Positions 1 through 11,692 of a stretch of DNA of 64,000 bases are shown here, in pieces. A program made the position numbers and the translations under genes. Source of the stretch: Armigeres subalbatus (taxonomy: Eukaryota > Arthropoda > Insecta > Diptera > Culicidae); the NCBI RefSeq assembly GCF_024139115.2, contig NC_085140.1, forward strand, positions 427,637,781 through 427,701,780, read 5' to 3'. The stretch's first letter is position 1, and each line of letters opens with the position of its first letter. The notes under the pieces were generated by a model. The model saw only the letters and a list, made by a program, of their open reading frames with translations. It had not been told where the DNA came from and searched no databases.

Positions 1-1440
1 CGTTTGGCCGAATAGTTGAAATTTGTTTCCTTATTAAGTGAAGTGAGAAGTGAGATGTTAGAAATGAATGGTGAACATCGAGAATTGAGAAGTGAGAAAT
101 GAGTTGTTCGAAATGAGTACAAAGTAGTGAAAAGAGAGTACTAAAAAAGGAAGTGATTGTTGAGTAGTGCGATGTGTACAGTAACATGTGGAAGGTGAAA
201 AATGAAGAGTGAAGTGAGAAGTGAGTTGGAAAAGTGAGATGTAATATTTTCAAAGTGAGAAGTAGGATGTGAGTAGTGAGATAAACAGAAGCAAGAAGTG
301 AGAAGTGAGAGATGATAATTGGGAAGTAAGAAGCGAGATGTTGAGTAGTGAGAAGTGAGTGGAGAGATATAAGACAGAAAGAAGAAGAAAGACAAAAGAA
401 GGAAGAAAAAAGAAAGAAGGAAAGTGATAGAATCTCGTTTCTTACTTCTCGTTCCTCACTTTTCACTTCTTACTACTACTTCCTTAAAACTCACTTCTCA
501 CTCTTTATTTTTCATTTCTCACTATTTACTTCTTACTTCTCTCTTCGCTACTACTACTCACTTCTCACTTCCACACTTCTCATTTATCTCAATTCATTTA
601 TCACTTCTCACTTCGCACACCTCTCACTTCTCATTTTTCACTTCTAACTTATAATTTTTTATATCCTTCTGGCTCATTATTTCTCACTTATCCCGTTTCA
701 CTTCTAACTTTTCACTTCTCACTTTTACCTCGCTCTTCGAATTTCTCACTTCTAATTTCTCATTTGCCACTACTCAATTCTCATTTCTTACTTCGCACTT
801 CTCACTTCTCACTACTCACTTTTCACTCCTCACGTCGAATTTCTCACTTTTCATTTTTAACTACACTTCTCACTTTTCATTTCTCACTTCTCACTTCGCT
901 CATCTCACTTCTCATTCTTCACTTTTCACTTCTAACTTCCAACTTTTCACTTCTCACTACTGCTTCGCACTTCAAATTTCTCACCTCTTATTTCTAATTT
1001 CTCACTTCCCACTACTCACTTCTCACTTCTTACGTTGAATGTCTCACTGCTCACCTTTAACTTTTTCCTTCTCACTATTCATTTCTCACTTCTCAATTCG
1101 CATTTTCCTTTTTCACTTTTCACTCCCATATTCTCACTTATAATTTCTTATATCTCACTTGTGAAGTCTCATATCTCAATTTCAACTTTTCTAACTTTTT
1201 ATTTCTTACATTCCACTTCTAATTTTTCACTTCTCACTACTCACTTCGAATTTCTCATTCTTAACATCTCTCTTCTCATTTCTTCCCACTACTCACATTC
1301 TCACTTCCTACCTTCTCACTACTCATTTCTTACTTCTAACTTTTAACTTGTAACTTCTCATTTCTCACTTCTAACTTCTTATTCCTCACTTCTCATTTCT
1401 CACTTCTTTCTTATCACTTTTCACATCCAACTTCTAACTA
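1..1440. repeat. Simple-sequence array (GTGAGAA then TTCTCAC) with a TTTGGCCGAA edge
   Basis: Positions 1-17 read CGTTTGGCCGAATAGTT, the terminal motif shared with the elements at 2772-3170 and 20012-21208. From about 40 to 425 the + strand is purine-rich (GAAGTGAGAAGTGAG-like units). From about 426 to 1440 it is pyrimidine-rich (CTTCTCACTTCTCA-like units). The array therefore inverts once. It is probably the core of one more element of this family cut by the window edge. Small open frames here are by-products of the repeat. Confidence 0.8.
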
Positions 1441-1779
1441 TATTGTGCATGTAAATGTTTCTGACTCGATGTTGTCAGGTTTGCGAGGTGAAAATGCATT
1501 GGAAAAATTACTTCGACATAGAGAATATCGAGTAAGGGAGATATCAACTTACGGAGGGAAGACAGTATTCTAGATTCAAGAGACTTTGAATTCTATCGAG
1601 TAAGTAAAATATCGAGTACATCTGAACATCGAGTTAGGGAGAGTTTACTGTATTATAAATAAATAAAATATGATATAATAATACAAAATTTTCTGGAAAA
1701 TGTTTTTTCAAAAGGAATCTCATTCGCTCATACATAATGACATAACTTCTATTCGTCGATCTCATTCACCATCGGTACC

Positions 1780-2430
1780 ATATGCTACCATACCATCAGC
1801 CGGGCAAAAGCACTCTTTGAAAGAGGGGTCATAGCTTTCCTTTCCTTAAATCGAGCAAATTCTTTCTTGCCATCTACCGGGTAAATGTATTTTTTTCTAA
1901 AGAAGGGACCATATCTGCCCTTGCCTTAAACCGAGCAAATTCCTAAAATTATATGTGGAATCATATCCTAGCTTGCCTTCGGCCGGACAAATGCATCCCT
2001 CAAAGAAGGGAGTCCGAGCAAATGCCTGAATTAAATGAAGGAACCACATCTTCTTTTGCTTTCTGTCGGGCAAATGGTTCCTTCGAAAAAAGGGATCATA
2101 TCTGATCAAAACCGATCAAATGCCTGAATAGAATGAAGGAGTCATATCCTCTCTTGCCCTCTGCCGGGCAAATGGATCCTTCAAAAGAAGATATCATATC
2201 TCCAGTTGTCTAAAACCGACCAAATGCCTGAATTGAAAGAAGGAGTCATACCCTCTCTTGCCTTCTGCCGGCCAAATGGACTCTTCGCAAGAAGGGATCA
2301 TATCTCCAGTTGCCTAAAAACGAGCAAATGCCTGAATTGAAAGAAGGAGTCATATCTTCTCTTGTCTTCTGTCGGGCAAATGCCCGAATTGAAAGATGGA
2401 ATCATTTCCTCTTTTGTCTTTTGTCGGGCA
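1780..2430. repeat. Degenerate tandem repeat, about 120-base unit
   Basis: Recurring blocks GCCGGGCAAATGG, GGGATCATATCT, GAGCAAATGCCTGAATTGAA and GGAGTCATATCCTC repeat in the same order about five to six times. Units differ by substitutions and small deletions. No coding potential or terminal repeats were seen. Confidence 0.8.
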
Positions 2431-2554
2431 GAAAGGATAGTAAGTGGGAAAGGCAGGTATACAAAACAGCATCTCTCTTATGATGTAGAAGCGACAAGAA
2501 TTGCAAAGAATTGAACATGTTTTGCATTAGCTTCTAGATTAATGATTTCATAAC

Positions 2555-2771
2555 TATTATGTCAAACGACCATTATATACCAAACGACCTTTGTGCCAAA
2601 CGGCGTTATGCCGTACGACTTTATGCCAAATGACCTACCACTCTTGGGTTCGATTCCCGATCCAGACTAGGAAATTATCGGGTTAGAAATTTTCTCGACT
2701 TTCCTGGGCATAAAAGTATCATCGTGTTGGCCTTATGATATACGAATGCAACAATGGTAACTTGTCTTAGT
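2555..2771 (+). repeat. TATGCCAAACGACC repeats and a SINE-like trace
   Basis: At 2560-2636 a motif of about 15 bases (ATGCCAAACGACCTT and variants) repeats roughly five times, like subterminal repeats of a MITE. A stretch containing the pol III B-box-like GGGTTCGATTCCC (about 2647-2659) and a body that resembles a tRNA-derived SINE of Aedes-type mosquitoes (from memory, Feilai-like) follows. It is truncated by the next element at 2772. Confidence 0.45.
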
Positions 2772-3170
2772 GGTGTCAGGCCGTTTGGCCGAACGGGTCG
2801 TTTGGCCGAATGCCGTTTGGCCGAATAGTTAAAAAATTTGAACTCAATTTACTTGCTTCTTCTTTCTTCTTCTTTTTTTCTTCTTCCTTCTCCCTTCTTC
2901 ATTCTTCCTTCTTCCTTTTTCCTTCTTCCTTTCTCCTTCTTCCTTCTTCTTTCTTCCTTCTTCCTCCTTGCTTTCTTCTATTCACTTCGTTTTCCTTCTC
3001 CCTTCTTTATTCTTCCTTCTTCCTTTTTCCTTCTTCCTTTCTCCTTCTTCCTTCTTCTTTCTTCCTTCTTCCTCCTTGCTTTCTTCTATTCACTTCGTAA
3101 GGAAACGTATTTCAACTATTCGGCCAAACGGCATTCGGCCAAATGGCGTTCGGCCAAATGACCCTAAACC
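2772..3170. mobile_element. TTTGGCCGAA-ended nonautonomous element with a CTT-rich core
   Basis: The left end GGTGTCAGGCCGTTTGGCCG mirrors the right end, which finishes CCAAATGACCCTAAACC. Several TTTGGCCGAA repeats lie just inside each end. The core is a (TTCTTCC)-like polypyrimidine tract with an internal duplication of about 125 bases (2880-3090). The right subterminal block from TTCGTAAGGAAACG onward is nearly identical to the one at 21053. No clear target duplication was found for this copy. Confidence 0.7.
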
Positions 3171-5677
3171 AGGGAATGCAATCCATCCCATCATTCGATC
3201 TTCTGAGCAAAGATACTGATGAAATAATGGGATATCGATCTTAGTTATCTATCTGCTCAGTAAACAAAGTGCGATGTTCGCCATGGAGAAACATTTTTTC
3301 ACTGATTTTGTTGTAGCAACGCCCTCGCAACGTGAACAAACCCCGAGCTGCGCTGGCTATCAGGATCATCATCAAATGCTCAAATGATAATATCTTTCCA
3401 GAGTGCTCTTTGATTAGGGATAATATCTTTGCACAAGCAAAGATAATATCCTGTGCTCAGATGATATTGCAATGCCTGCCCTAAACTGTCTTATTAAACT
3501 CGCAGTGAGGCGGCAATGTAATGCCAATAAGAATTTCGTGATTTCTGGTTCTTGATTCACCAAATTCTTCTTAGGGGTTCCTAATCCAAACGATGAATCC
3601 GCATAATATTTGAAGAGGTTTGGAGTCTCTTGATAAGTCTTGCTCCTCTGTTCTTCCAATTTGATGCGTTCGTCATGCCATCCGTTGTAAGATCATGAAT
3701 TTTGTGAAAAATTTACTACTTCCACAAAGATTTTCTCACTTTACCTCTTCTATAACAATGAGCTCTGCTACAATAAAATAGCATTTGAAGTTATGAACAA
3801 TTGTTAATAACTTTCAAGAAGTCAATCATCAAAGTAAATGTCGTTTAACTGTAATAAATCTGTGGTCTATTACCTGAATTGGAATCTTCGTGTCAAGCAA
3901 GTAAAAAAAACAAATGGCAACGGCTTACAACCTGACTGGACAATATAGCTTGCCCTCCTCCACTCAGCTCATGAATATCGCATCCATCAATCAGGAATCG
4001 TCGCCAGTTTTAATTCTATACCGCACAAACAACTTCTAAATTACATATGACCACAGTTAGACCGACAACCAGCGTGAACGGTAGGAGCACCATTACCGTT
4101 TTGACAGCTGAACTTTTCAACTCTAAAACGACACAAACGGTGGCGGTCAACTTGTTGGACACGATCTAAGTTGTGCCACCTTCGACTCACTATCTGTATC
4201 TCAGTCATCGATCTCGACGCTTCAGTATTGCGTAAAAATGCACTTCTTCCGTTCTGAGACTGATCGCTGCAACTGGTGTGCCTCAAATCACGGGTGTTTG
4301 CTTTGGTTCGACAAAACAACAACCAAACTATCCACCTACGGTTGGTATAGGTATCTCGTTTTCCTCTCTCTTCGAACTAATTCATGACCCCAAAGTTGGA
4401 ACGCTTGTGAAATAAAAGCAAAAACGTCGAACCACACATCACCGTAACCGGCAGAAAGAAAAACTTCAACTCTAACGAAACGGCACCTATCTGATACCAA
4501 ACGAAAGGCAATTTCGGAAAGCTGCACACACTTTCTTCGTCCTAAATCTACAGAACAAACGCACGGTGGCGTGCGCCCTCGCAATCATCCTTTTGAGCAT
4601 CGTCAGGCCAGAAAGAAAGGATCAAAGAAGTTCCAACCAGGCCAACCTGGAGAAAGAAGACCTATCGAAAACATTCGAAGCCAAGAAAAGGGCTTTGTGC
4701 TCTAGATTAGGCTTATTTGGAAAGCCCGAGCTCGAGGAAAATCTAAATCGAATTCATTGTGATAGGCATTTGGTGTTGTTGTTGTTGTTGTTGCGACATA
4801 GTCGAGCATAGCGCAGCTGGTGCTGTTTGGCTTACTCCCTGCGGCAGCCGGTGTTTGAATGGGACACGCTGCACAAAAAGAAGCCTTGAAGATTTTCTTG
4901 GACGGGTTTCGCAATAACATCGACCTACACACACGATGTTTGACTACCGTACGCACAGAGAGGCTCGAGGAATGAGGATTTATGCAATGTTTGTCCTCTG
5001 TCGGTGTTTCTTATCTCGACCTGGGCCCATGAGCATGGGCCGTTGTTGCTTTCATTCCGTAATCTGGAGCACATTGAAGGTTGCAGTAAGGAAAATTGCA
5101 TTTGTCACTGTGATCCTTTCTGCGGTAGTTGGTTGGATGCCGGAACGGTATGAATGTCCGGTCCAGCCGGACGTTAGCAGCCCTAAGAAAGAAGAAGGAA
5201 AACCAATCCAGTAATGAAAGTACAATGCGAGCTTAATTAACGGTGAGAGCGGTCTGTTCCAGACCGACCGGTGCAGTTTCGTCGGTAAAGGAGCGAGTAA
5301 AAGGTGCATCCTTCCGCTTCTTGCGACCAACCGGGATGGTGTAGTTGGTTGTGCAAGCGCTACCTTTCTGCAACGTCATTGGAAGAAGACTTTTGCTTCC
5401 CATGTGTGGCGGACGTTCAACGGTCAATCATTGCCACCCAGGCGTAATTCCACTGTCGTCATTAGTCTAGATTAGATTCGGTCGGATGATTGAGCAAAGA
5501 TCGTTACAACCCTATTTCTCACAAAATTATGTGATTGTAAAAGTGCGTTTCACGTTTCGAATTCTGTGCGCTTCGATCAAATTTTGAATCAGCTGTCAAA
5601 TGTTCTAAATATTGTTGTGAAACCTCTCTTAACCGCATATTCTAAAAGTTACATTAGATGACACCGAAACATATCTA
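3171..5677. other. No recognised gene
   Basis: Mostly unique-looking sequence. A perfect 15-base hairpin lies at 3418-3451 (GGATAATATCTTTGC, four-base loop ACAA, then its complement). A (GTT)n microsatellite lies at about 4772-4793. Short open frames are present, but none resembles a known family. Confidence 0.5.
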
Positions 5678-5927
5678 TCTATATTAATAAAAATGAAATG
5701 GTCTGTGTTCGTATCCGCATAACTCAAAACCGGCTGGAGGATTTTCTTCATTCATTCGGGAAATATGTTCGTTATCGTTTCCGACGGGTTTATATGATAT
5801 TTTCTCATGCAAAAGTTACGAGTAAGGTTGAGTAAATCGTGCTAAACTAAAATTAAGAATCGTATGGAAACTTTGCATGGGCGCATTTTTGCCTACTATG
5901 CAGGACAACGTCTGCCGGGTCGACTAG
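5678..5927 (+). mobile_element. Nonautonomous Helitron (250 bases)
   Basis: The element begins TCTATATTAATAAAAATG and ends CTGCCGGGTCGACTAG, sitting between A (5677) and T (5928) as Helitrons do. A short GC-rich hairpin (GCAGG..TCTGC) lies just before the CTAG end. The start TC and end CTRR, the A/T insertion site and the absence of inverted repeats or target duplication all fit. No Rep/helicase is encoded, so the copy would need helper enzymes from elsewhere. Confidence 0.78.
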
Positions 5928-7646
5928 TTTCCAAATAAAAGGAAGTTTTGTTTAGAGCTTGGTGGAATAATTCGAATTATTTAAGCCACTTTCTAAACAT
6001 TGACACAAATGTGTATGATGACCACAACTTTGAAGTCCTTTTCGACGCCTAGAAATTGCGACAAAAACTGCACTAAATCTTACTTGAACGAATTATCCCC
6101 ACGTAATCTCGATGACCTTCAAATTATAGCCACGAAGTGTCTGACAGATTGTTTCAAGCTAAATTTACGACACTCTCCGAACATCATCAATTCCGAAATA
6201 GTTAATTTAAACTGGTTCGCTTTGCCTCTCGGGCACCGTCGACGTCAAATCGTCACCCACCAATTTTAACGATCGACATTTGATCGCTGTTGATCGTTTT
6301 TGAATTGATATCTCGCTCCGTTCGCACGTCTCTCGACATTTCCATTTTAGTATCTTAAAAGTTATGTAGCCAGCGACGAGACGACGACAACGACGACGTT
6401 GAAATGGGAAACAGAATATTCCGAAACGAAACTCACTTTCGGTCAACACGTGGTCGATGAAGAGTGACGGAGATGACATAATCGCCAAAGGAGACCCTTC
6501 AGCAGAGCAAGCAAACCTTTCAAAATCGCTTGCCGGTCGCGGATTGCTCTCTAAACAAAATTGGAGGCGATTGGTTCGAGTGTGAACGACGACTGTGAAC
6601 ACCAATTTGTTTATCCGCCCATTTGACACGGTAATTTATGATCGCGAGGGCGTTGGACTTCCAACAGCCTGGCGCTGCCGTCGTGATTCGTGTTCCGACA
6701 TCACGCGCCGTGAGCTTAGCTCACGCATGCTGCTGCCGATGTGCAGTGGATTAAAGGTTGGCAACCTTCTTTCTACCGTTTATCAACGCCAAAAAATCAG
6801 CCCCGACTGACTGACCGTTCTCAACCAACGCTGTGGAGTGTGATTATTAGGGGGCTCTTAACGTCGTTGGACAGCAGGCGATGTTGTGGGCGTGAGAGAG
6901 CACACATACCGAAAGTGAAATGTGAAATTTTTAAGCCCAACCGGGCGATGTTTAGATAAGGGGGTTCGGTTTGTTGGTCACGGTGACGGTCATTATGGGT
7001 GAGATTCGCGCGAGGTAATTGGTGGAAATTAAGGGTAATTTGATGTTTTCGGAAAGATTGATCGCCAGACGATAGCGGAACGATGGTGACAGGGAAAGCG
7101 TGACTGCTATTAGTTTAATGACGATATTTCACATCTTTAGGAAAAGTGTCTTTAATGAGCTTTCTGAAAAGCAACCACAAATGTTTGTGATTTTTTATAG
7201 TTATTTCTGATTTATGTATGCAAAATTTGCTTTTTATTCAGAAATAAAGTTTATTAAACCGTTTATTAAATGTTTTTCATCTTTTGTAATGCAGGAAAAT
7301 GACAGCAACTGCGACAATTAAAGTAAACTATCAACACATTTTCAAGACGAATGCATCAAGAAGTATTCTTTTTTTTCTTCTACACATCTTATTCTTTTCA
7401 TATCTTCCTGTTTTTACTTATTTCATTTCATCATTCTTTGCTTATTTTATTTCTATTTAGTCTTCCATTTGTTTCACTCTGTTCTACCTTTATTAATTAT
7501 TTTTCTCGAAATCTTTGTATTTCCCACTTGCTATTTTTTACATAAAACTTCTCCCTAAATTGTACAACAAACGTGTATAATAGGATGGTACTCAGAGAGA
7601 TTCTATGTCACTGGTCGAGGGGAGCGTGGATACTGGAATACTGAAC
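5928..7646. other. No recognised gene
   Basis: GC content rises around 6360-7010 with short CGACGA-type runs, followed by T-rich sequence (about 7130-7550). No domain, RNA gene or clear transposon was recognised. Confidence 0.4.
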
Positions 7647-7894
7647 TTGAGGCTACTATTGTCAGATTTTCTGGATATGATATACACTGCGCGGCTTTTG
7701 TAATGTTTCCAAATGGGTACTTGCACAAAACTTCACGCGGCGAATGACTGTCGAAAGGTACGGCCGCGTCAAACGATAATCCGCCATGCTATTCACACAT
7801 AAGAATCAAGTAAACGGGGTGCTGAAAGCGCGGCGGTACCTTTCCTGAAGGGTACGCCGCGTGCAATTTTGAGAAAATCAGGCAATAGCCTCAA
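7647..7894. mobile_element. Palindromic MITE-like element
   Basis: The left end TTGAGGCTACTATTGTCAGA and the right end, read in reverse complement, TTGAGGCTATTGCCTGATTT are inverted repeats. Internal arms continue with GCGGCG/CGCCGC-rich blocks. A related arm structure (CACGCGGCG ... CGCCGCGTG) occurs at about 36560-36760. Confidence 0.55.
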
Positions 7895-9170
7895 TCAATA
7901 GGAAGCACACATAACTTGTGGATTTGTCGCTGGTAAAATAGTTGATCCATGTCGAAGTGTCACCGTTCGTACTCTATCAGACGCATCTGCTTATTTCCAC
8001 TGCGTCGGTGGAACATTGTCGTTCTCCACTAATATCAACGAAAATATTTAAGGAAAACGAACGCCAATTGGTATGTGGCTGCATTCCAATATGACCATAT
8101 TTTAGAAGGGATTGTGGAGCGTATTCTGACTGTTGGCAAGCGGGATCCACTGATTCTTCACTACATGTCGTTGTCTACTTTGATTGCTTATAATGTGACT
8201 GTCAGTTGTAGTACGCATTAAGCCTACTTTGATGGTTTCGAAGCAATTGAATATTTGCTTTGATAGTAAACGGCAAGTGCTGTTTCATTGCCATGCCACA
8301 CAAGCCTGATCAGGGGAAGGAGGGGCAATATGCCTTGGCTAAGCAAAGGCTGCTTTAATGTCTTAGCTGTAACGATTTTCATGGGTATTTTTACTTCATG
8401 CAACAGTTAAACAGTATAGCTAGCTGATGGCATTTAAAAATTGTAGAAAATCTCAATCATATTGATAATATTCACATTTAAAAAAAGTGGTGATATTTCG
8501 TTGCCGGAAAACTCATGAGGGAAAACGCCCTCAAGATGGAAGCTCTTTGGGAGCAACGCACACGCGTCGGCGAATAAGCATTCTGGTATGAATAGTGCGT
8601 GAAGACGCGTAGTACATTGTAGGTTAGTCCCCTGGGGCGTTTTGCCTCGCCGGAATATTAGATGTTTCGTCAAAGTGTGGTAAAGTTCGGTTTCCCAACC
8701 TTTCTATCCATTATTTTGACACTTTTTTTTGCCTAACCTCCAACATTTTAGGTACGATAATACGATAATTATGAGGGAATACCCAAAAGGCTTTTTACCC
8801 GGGGGGCGTTTTTGGGCTTCTTCCCGTATACATATCCTGCATATAGATTTCTTCGAATATTTCGAAGATCGGGTTCTGGTATCAGGTCACAGCTCTGGAT
8901 TGCTTCAAAACGAACTCAAAGGCCTCCTATTGAGGCATGCTTCATTTTGGGTCAATACTTCGGCCAAGTCTTCGAACTTCGAAGGTGAAGGGTTCTGCTT
9001 TCAGATGAAGCTTCGCGCAATTGAATTTGTCTCTTATGGGGCGCCAATTTAATACCCAGGCTGCAGAGTAGGGTGCCAATGGAATGTGTGAGAAGAATTT
9101 GACCATCGAATTCCAACAACGGGTAGTGCTCTCCTTAATAAAAGTTCGTATGCAAAATTTCTGCTTAATA
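7895..9170. other. No recognised gene
   Basis: A weak inverted repeat (CCGGAAAACTCAT.. to ..CGCCGGAAT) at about 8500-8667 may be a decayed MITE. The rest is unassigned. Confidence 0.35.
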
Positions 9171-9823
9171 GGACTTAGTTAAGGGTTCGACCAAAGCGGT
9201 AAAAGTTTGACTTTTTGAAACACGAAACTTTCCCAAGAAGGAAGCGGGGCTACAGGAAAATTTCGAAATCGAATTTTTATTTTCAAATGTTTTAGAAAAG
9301 CATAAAATGTCAAGATGTCAAAGGTCAGATCGAAAAAAAATTTGAAGGAATAACTTTTTGGGACTTAGATTTTTTTTAGAAATCGATTTTTTATGCCAAA
9401 TGCCTTAGAAATGCATAAAACGTCGAGATCTGGCGTCATCTAAAAAAATTGCTTTTGATGATAATTGACTTTTTGAGACTTTTTTGAGATTTGGGATTTT
9501 GTTTGAGATTGATTTTTTTCGTGCCAAATGTTTTTCAAAATTTTTGTTTTAAGAGATAACTACCACATCTCGACGTTTCATGCATTTCTAAGGCATTTGG
9601 CACCAAACAAAATTCTGTAAGTCCCAAAAAGTATTTTTTTTCAAAAATATTGTTGTGTAACACCAGATCCAGACGTTACATGCATTTCTAGAACATTTGG
9701 CATGAAAAACAAAAATTCGATTTCTAAATTTTCCTGTAGACCCCCCTTCCTCTCCCTTGGGTAATTTTCGTGTTTTAAAAAAGTAAAACTTTGACCGCTT
9801 TGATCAAACACTTAACGAAGTCC
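9171..9823. mobile_element. Long-inverted-repeat MITE (about 650 bases)
   Basis: The left arm GGACTTAGTTAAGGGTTCGA is mirrored by the right end, which in reverse complement reads GGACTTCGTTAAGTGTTTGA. Pairing continues inward through AAAGCGGTAAAAGTTT and blocks such as ATGCATTTCTA on both arms. No coding capacity was seen, and no target duplication could be defined. Confidence 0.65.
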
Positions 9824-9998
9824 GAATGAGTTGCATGGTGACTTTTTTCGAGGAGACAAAACTTTTAAGCACTTTAAGCACTCGTTTTTGGAATTAGAAA
9901 GTCGATTTTCATTGGCTGCTTTCTTCGGGTATGTCTCTTTTTGAGTATCGAATCAATTTACGGGTGATTTTTCAATTTTCAAACTGCCACTTTTAAGT

Positions 9999-10300
9999 TT
10001 AATTATCCAAATGAGACATACCCTGACTGTTACATATAATCTGCACGGTCTGCATCTTCAAGAACTCCGCGATATCGGTACGATTGTGGACAGTAGACAT
10101 GTAAAGGTCCTTAAAGGTCATCCACTTTTTACGTTTGCCGTTGGAAGAAGGAATGTTTATTGTTGGTAATCGCACCTTATCGATCCTTCCGATAGTGTTT
10201 TCAACTGTTTTTTCACTAGCTCGTCCCGCTGAAACCCATAGACGATTAAGCGTTTCCAGCTTCATAGTATCCTTCCTTTGCGTTGGTCCGCAGACTAGCA
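9999..10300 (-). mobile_element. BEL/Pao gag fragment
   Basis: On the minus strand a short frame contains LPTINIPSSNGKRKKW followed by MTFKDLYMSTVHNRTD. This resembles the Gag-like region of BEL/Pao retrotransposons (pattern LPxIxxPxFxGxxxxWxxFxDLFxSxVHN). It is truncated on both sides with no LTRs nearby, so it is a relic. It may or may not belong to the same family as the pol fragment at 15510-16810. Confidence 0.55.
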
Positions 10301-11684
10301 GTGCAATGGTCTTCCTCGACCAAGCCTTCGAGAGTGTCCCTTACTTTGTAGGTAGAAAGATTCAAAGAACTCCCCACGGACATTAAAACATTCTAAGGCC
10401 CGATGCCTTAGATACGTAGTATCTATTTAACGCCACGTGTACGCACTGTGAGAATAAGGCAGGTGTGTATCGGTGCGGTGACGCTGCGTTACCTTTTTTT
10501 TTCCGATGCACACCTGCGTCTTTATAACGCCGCACATAGGAGTACGTAGAGTAAAAGCGTGGCCAAAACTGTGTCATTTTGTCGTCTGTAAATGTATTCA
10601 ATATAAACAGCAAAGTGTATTTTTTGTTTGTATGTCCTTTGCATTCATCTAGCAGTGAAGTATTACCACAGGCGGGGTCAGTTATTGCCATTTGACAGAG
10701 TATCAATTGGCGCAAGAACGCTGCCTTTGTGAACTACAGCGTGCTTGCGACGAGTGGTGTCCACCTCTGGCTCCGCCAGTGAGTATGATCTTTCTTATGT
10801 TATCTTCATTCTTTGATTATTACTTACTATTGTTTTCGGAAAGGTGTACTTTGTTTATTTACTTCAACTATATAATTTTATCATCTTATAATATTTAAGT
10901 CCCTGGATAATGTTTTGTAACAAGCAGTCAATCGCTTTATTTCTTAATTACCTTTTACATCCCAAAAATGCGTATGCTTCTTACGGATCCAAATCTCACT
11001 CTTCCTTGGAAGCGAAACATAATTTATGCGAGCTTTATCGCTCAAAACCATGATCATTTAATTTTTTGTCTAACTATTTTTGCAAATTTCACTATATTTA
11101 AATATAAATAAGTCACGATTGCGTGAGGATGCGTGAAATGTTTTTCATGGAGCTTATTAAGGAAACTCCATTCTTTCCAACGCTGACAATTTTGTTGATT
11201 GGACGGGTTGGGAAGCCAGTCAAAAGTTTTATTTCGTAAAACATATTATTGTAAAAAAGGTAGAAAAAAGCGGAAAACGGTTTCAGATTGAATCATGCTT
11301 CAAAACGTTTTACATACCATTATTATTGATTTTTTGTGGCATAAGATATGGGTTCTTAGAGTAAGTTGGCTCCAAAAATCGAAGGAACTGATAGAGATAA
11401 TCCAAAAATTTTACTACTTTTAATCTAGTGGCTACCGCTTCTGTCTTACAAGCAGGAGGTCGTGTGTTCAATTCCAGGCTCGTCCCTTACCTACTTTGTA
11501 TTTCTATCTTAATAGTTCTTTCGGTGTCTAACATTCTACCAAAACGATTCCTACTTGTGATAATCTTCCACACTAACTATTCCAAAACCTCCGGTGGCAC
11601 CAATGAGAGGTCGTAGATCTTTCTTAAAGTGCTTGTAGTAACTGTACCAGCTTTGGCTTTGTTCTTCATTTGGCCAGTTTCTCA
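10301..11684. other. No recognised gene
   Basis: An imperfect palindrome near 10400-10560 (AGGTGTGTATCGG ... CCGATGCACACCT) suggests a small decayed MITE. The rest is AT-rich and unassigned. Confidence 0.35.
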
Positions 11685-11692
11685 CATAACTC

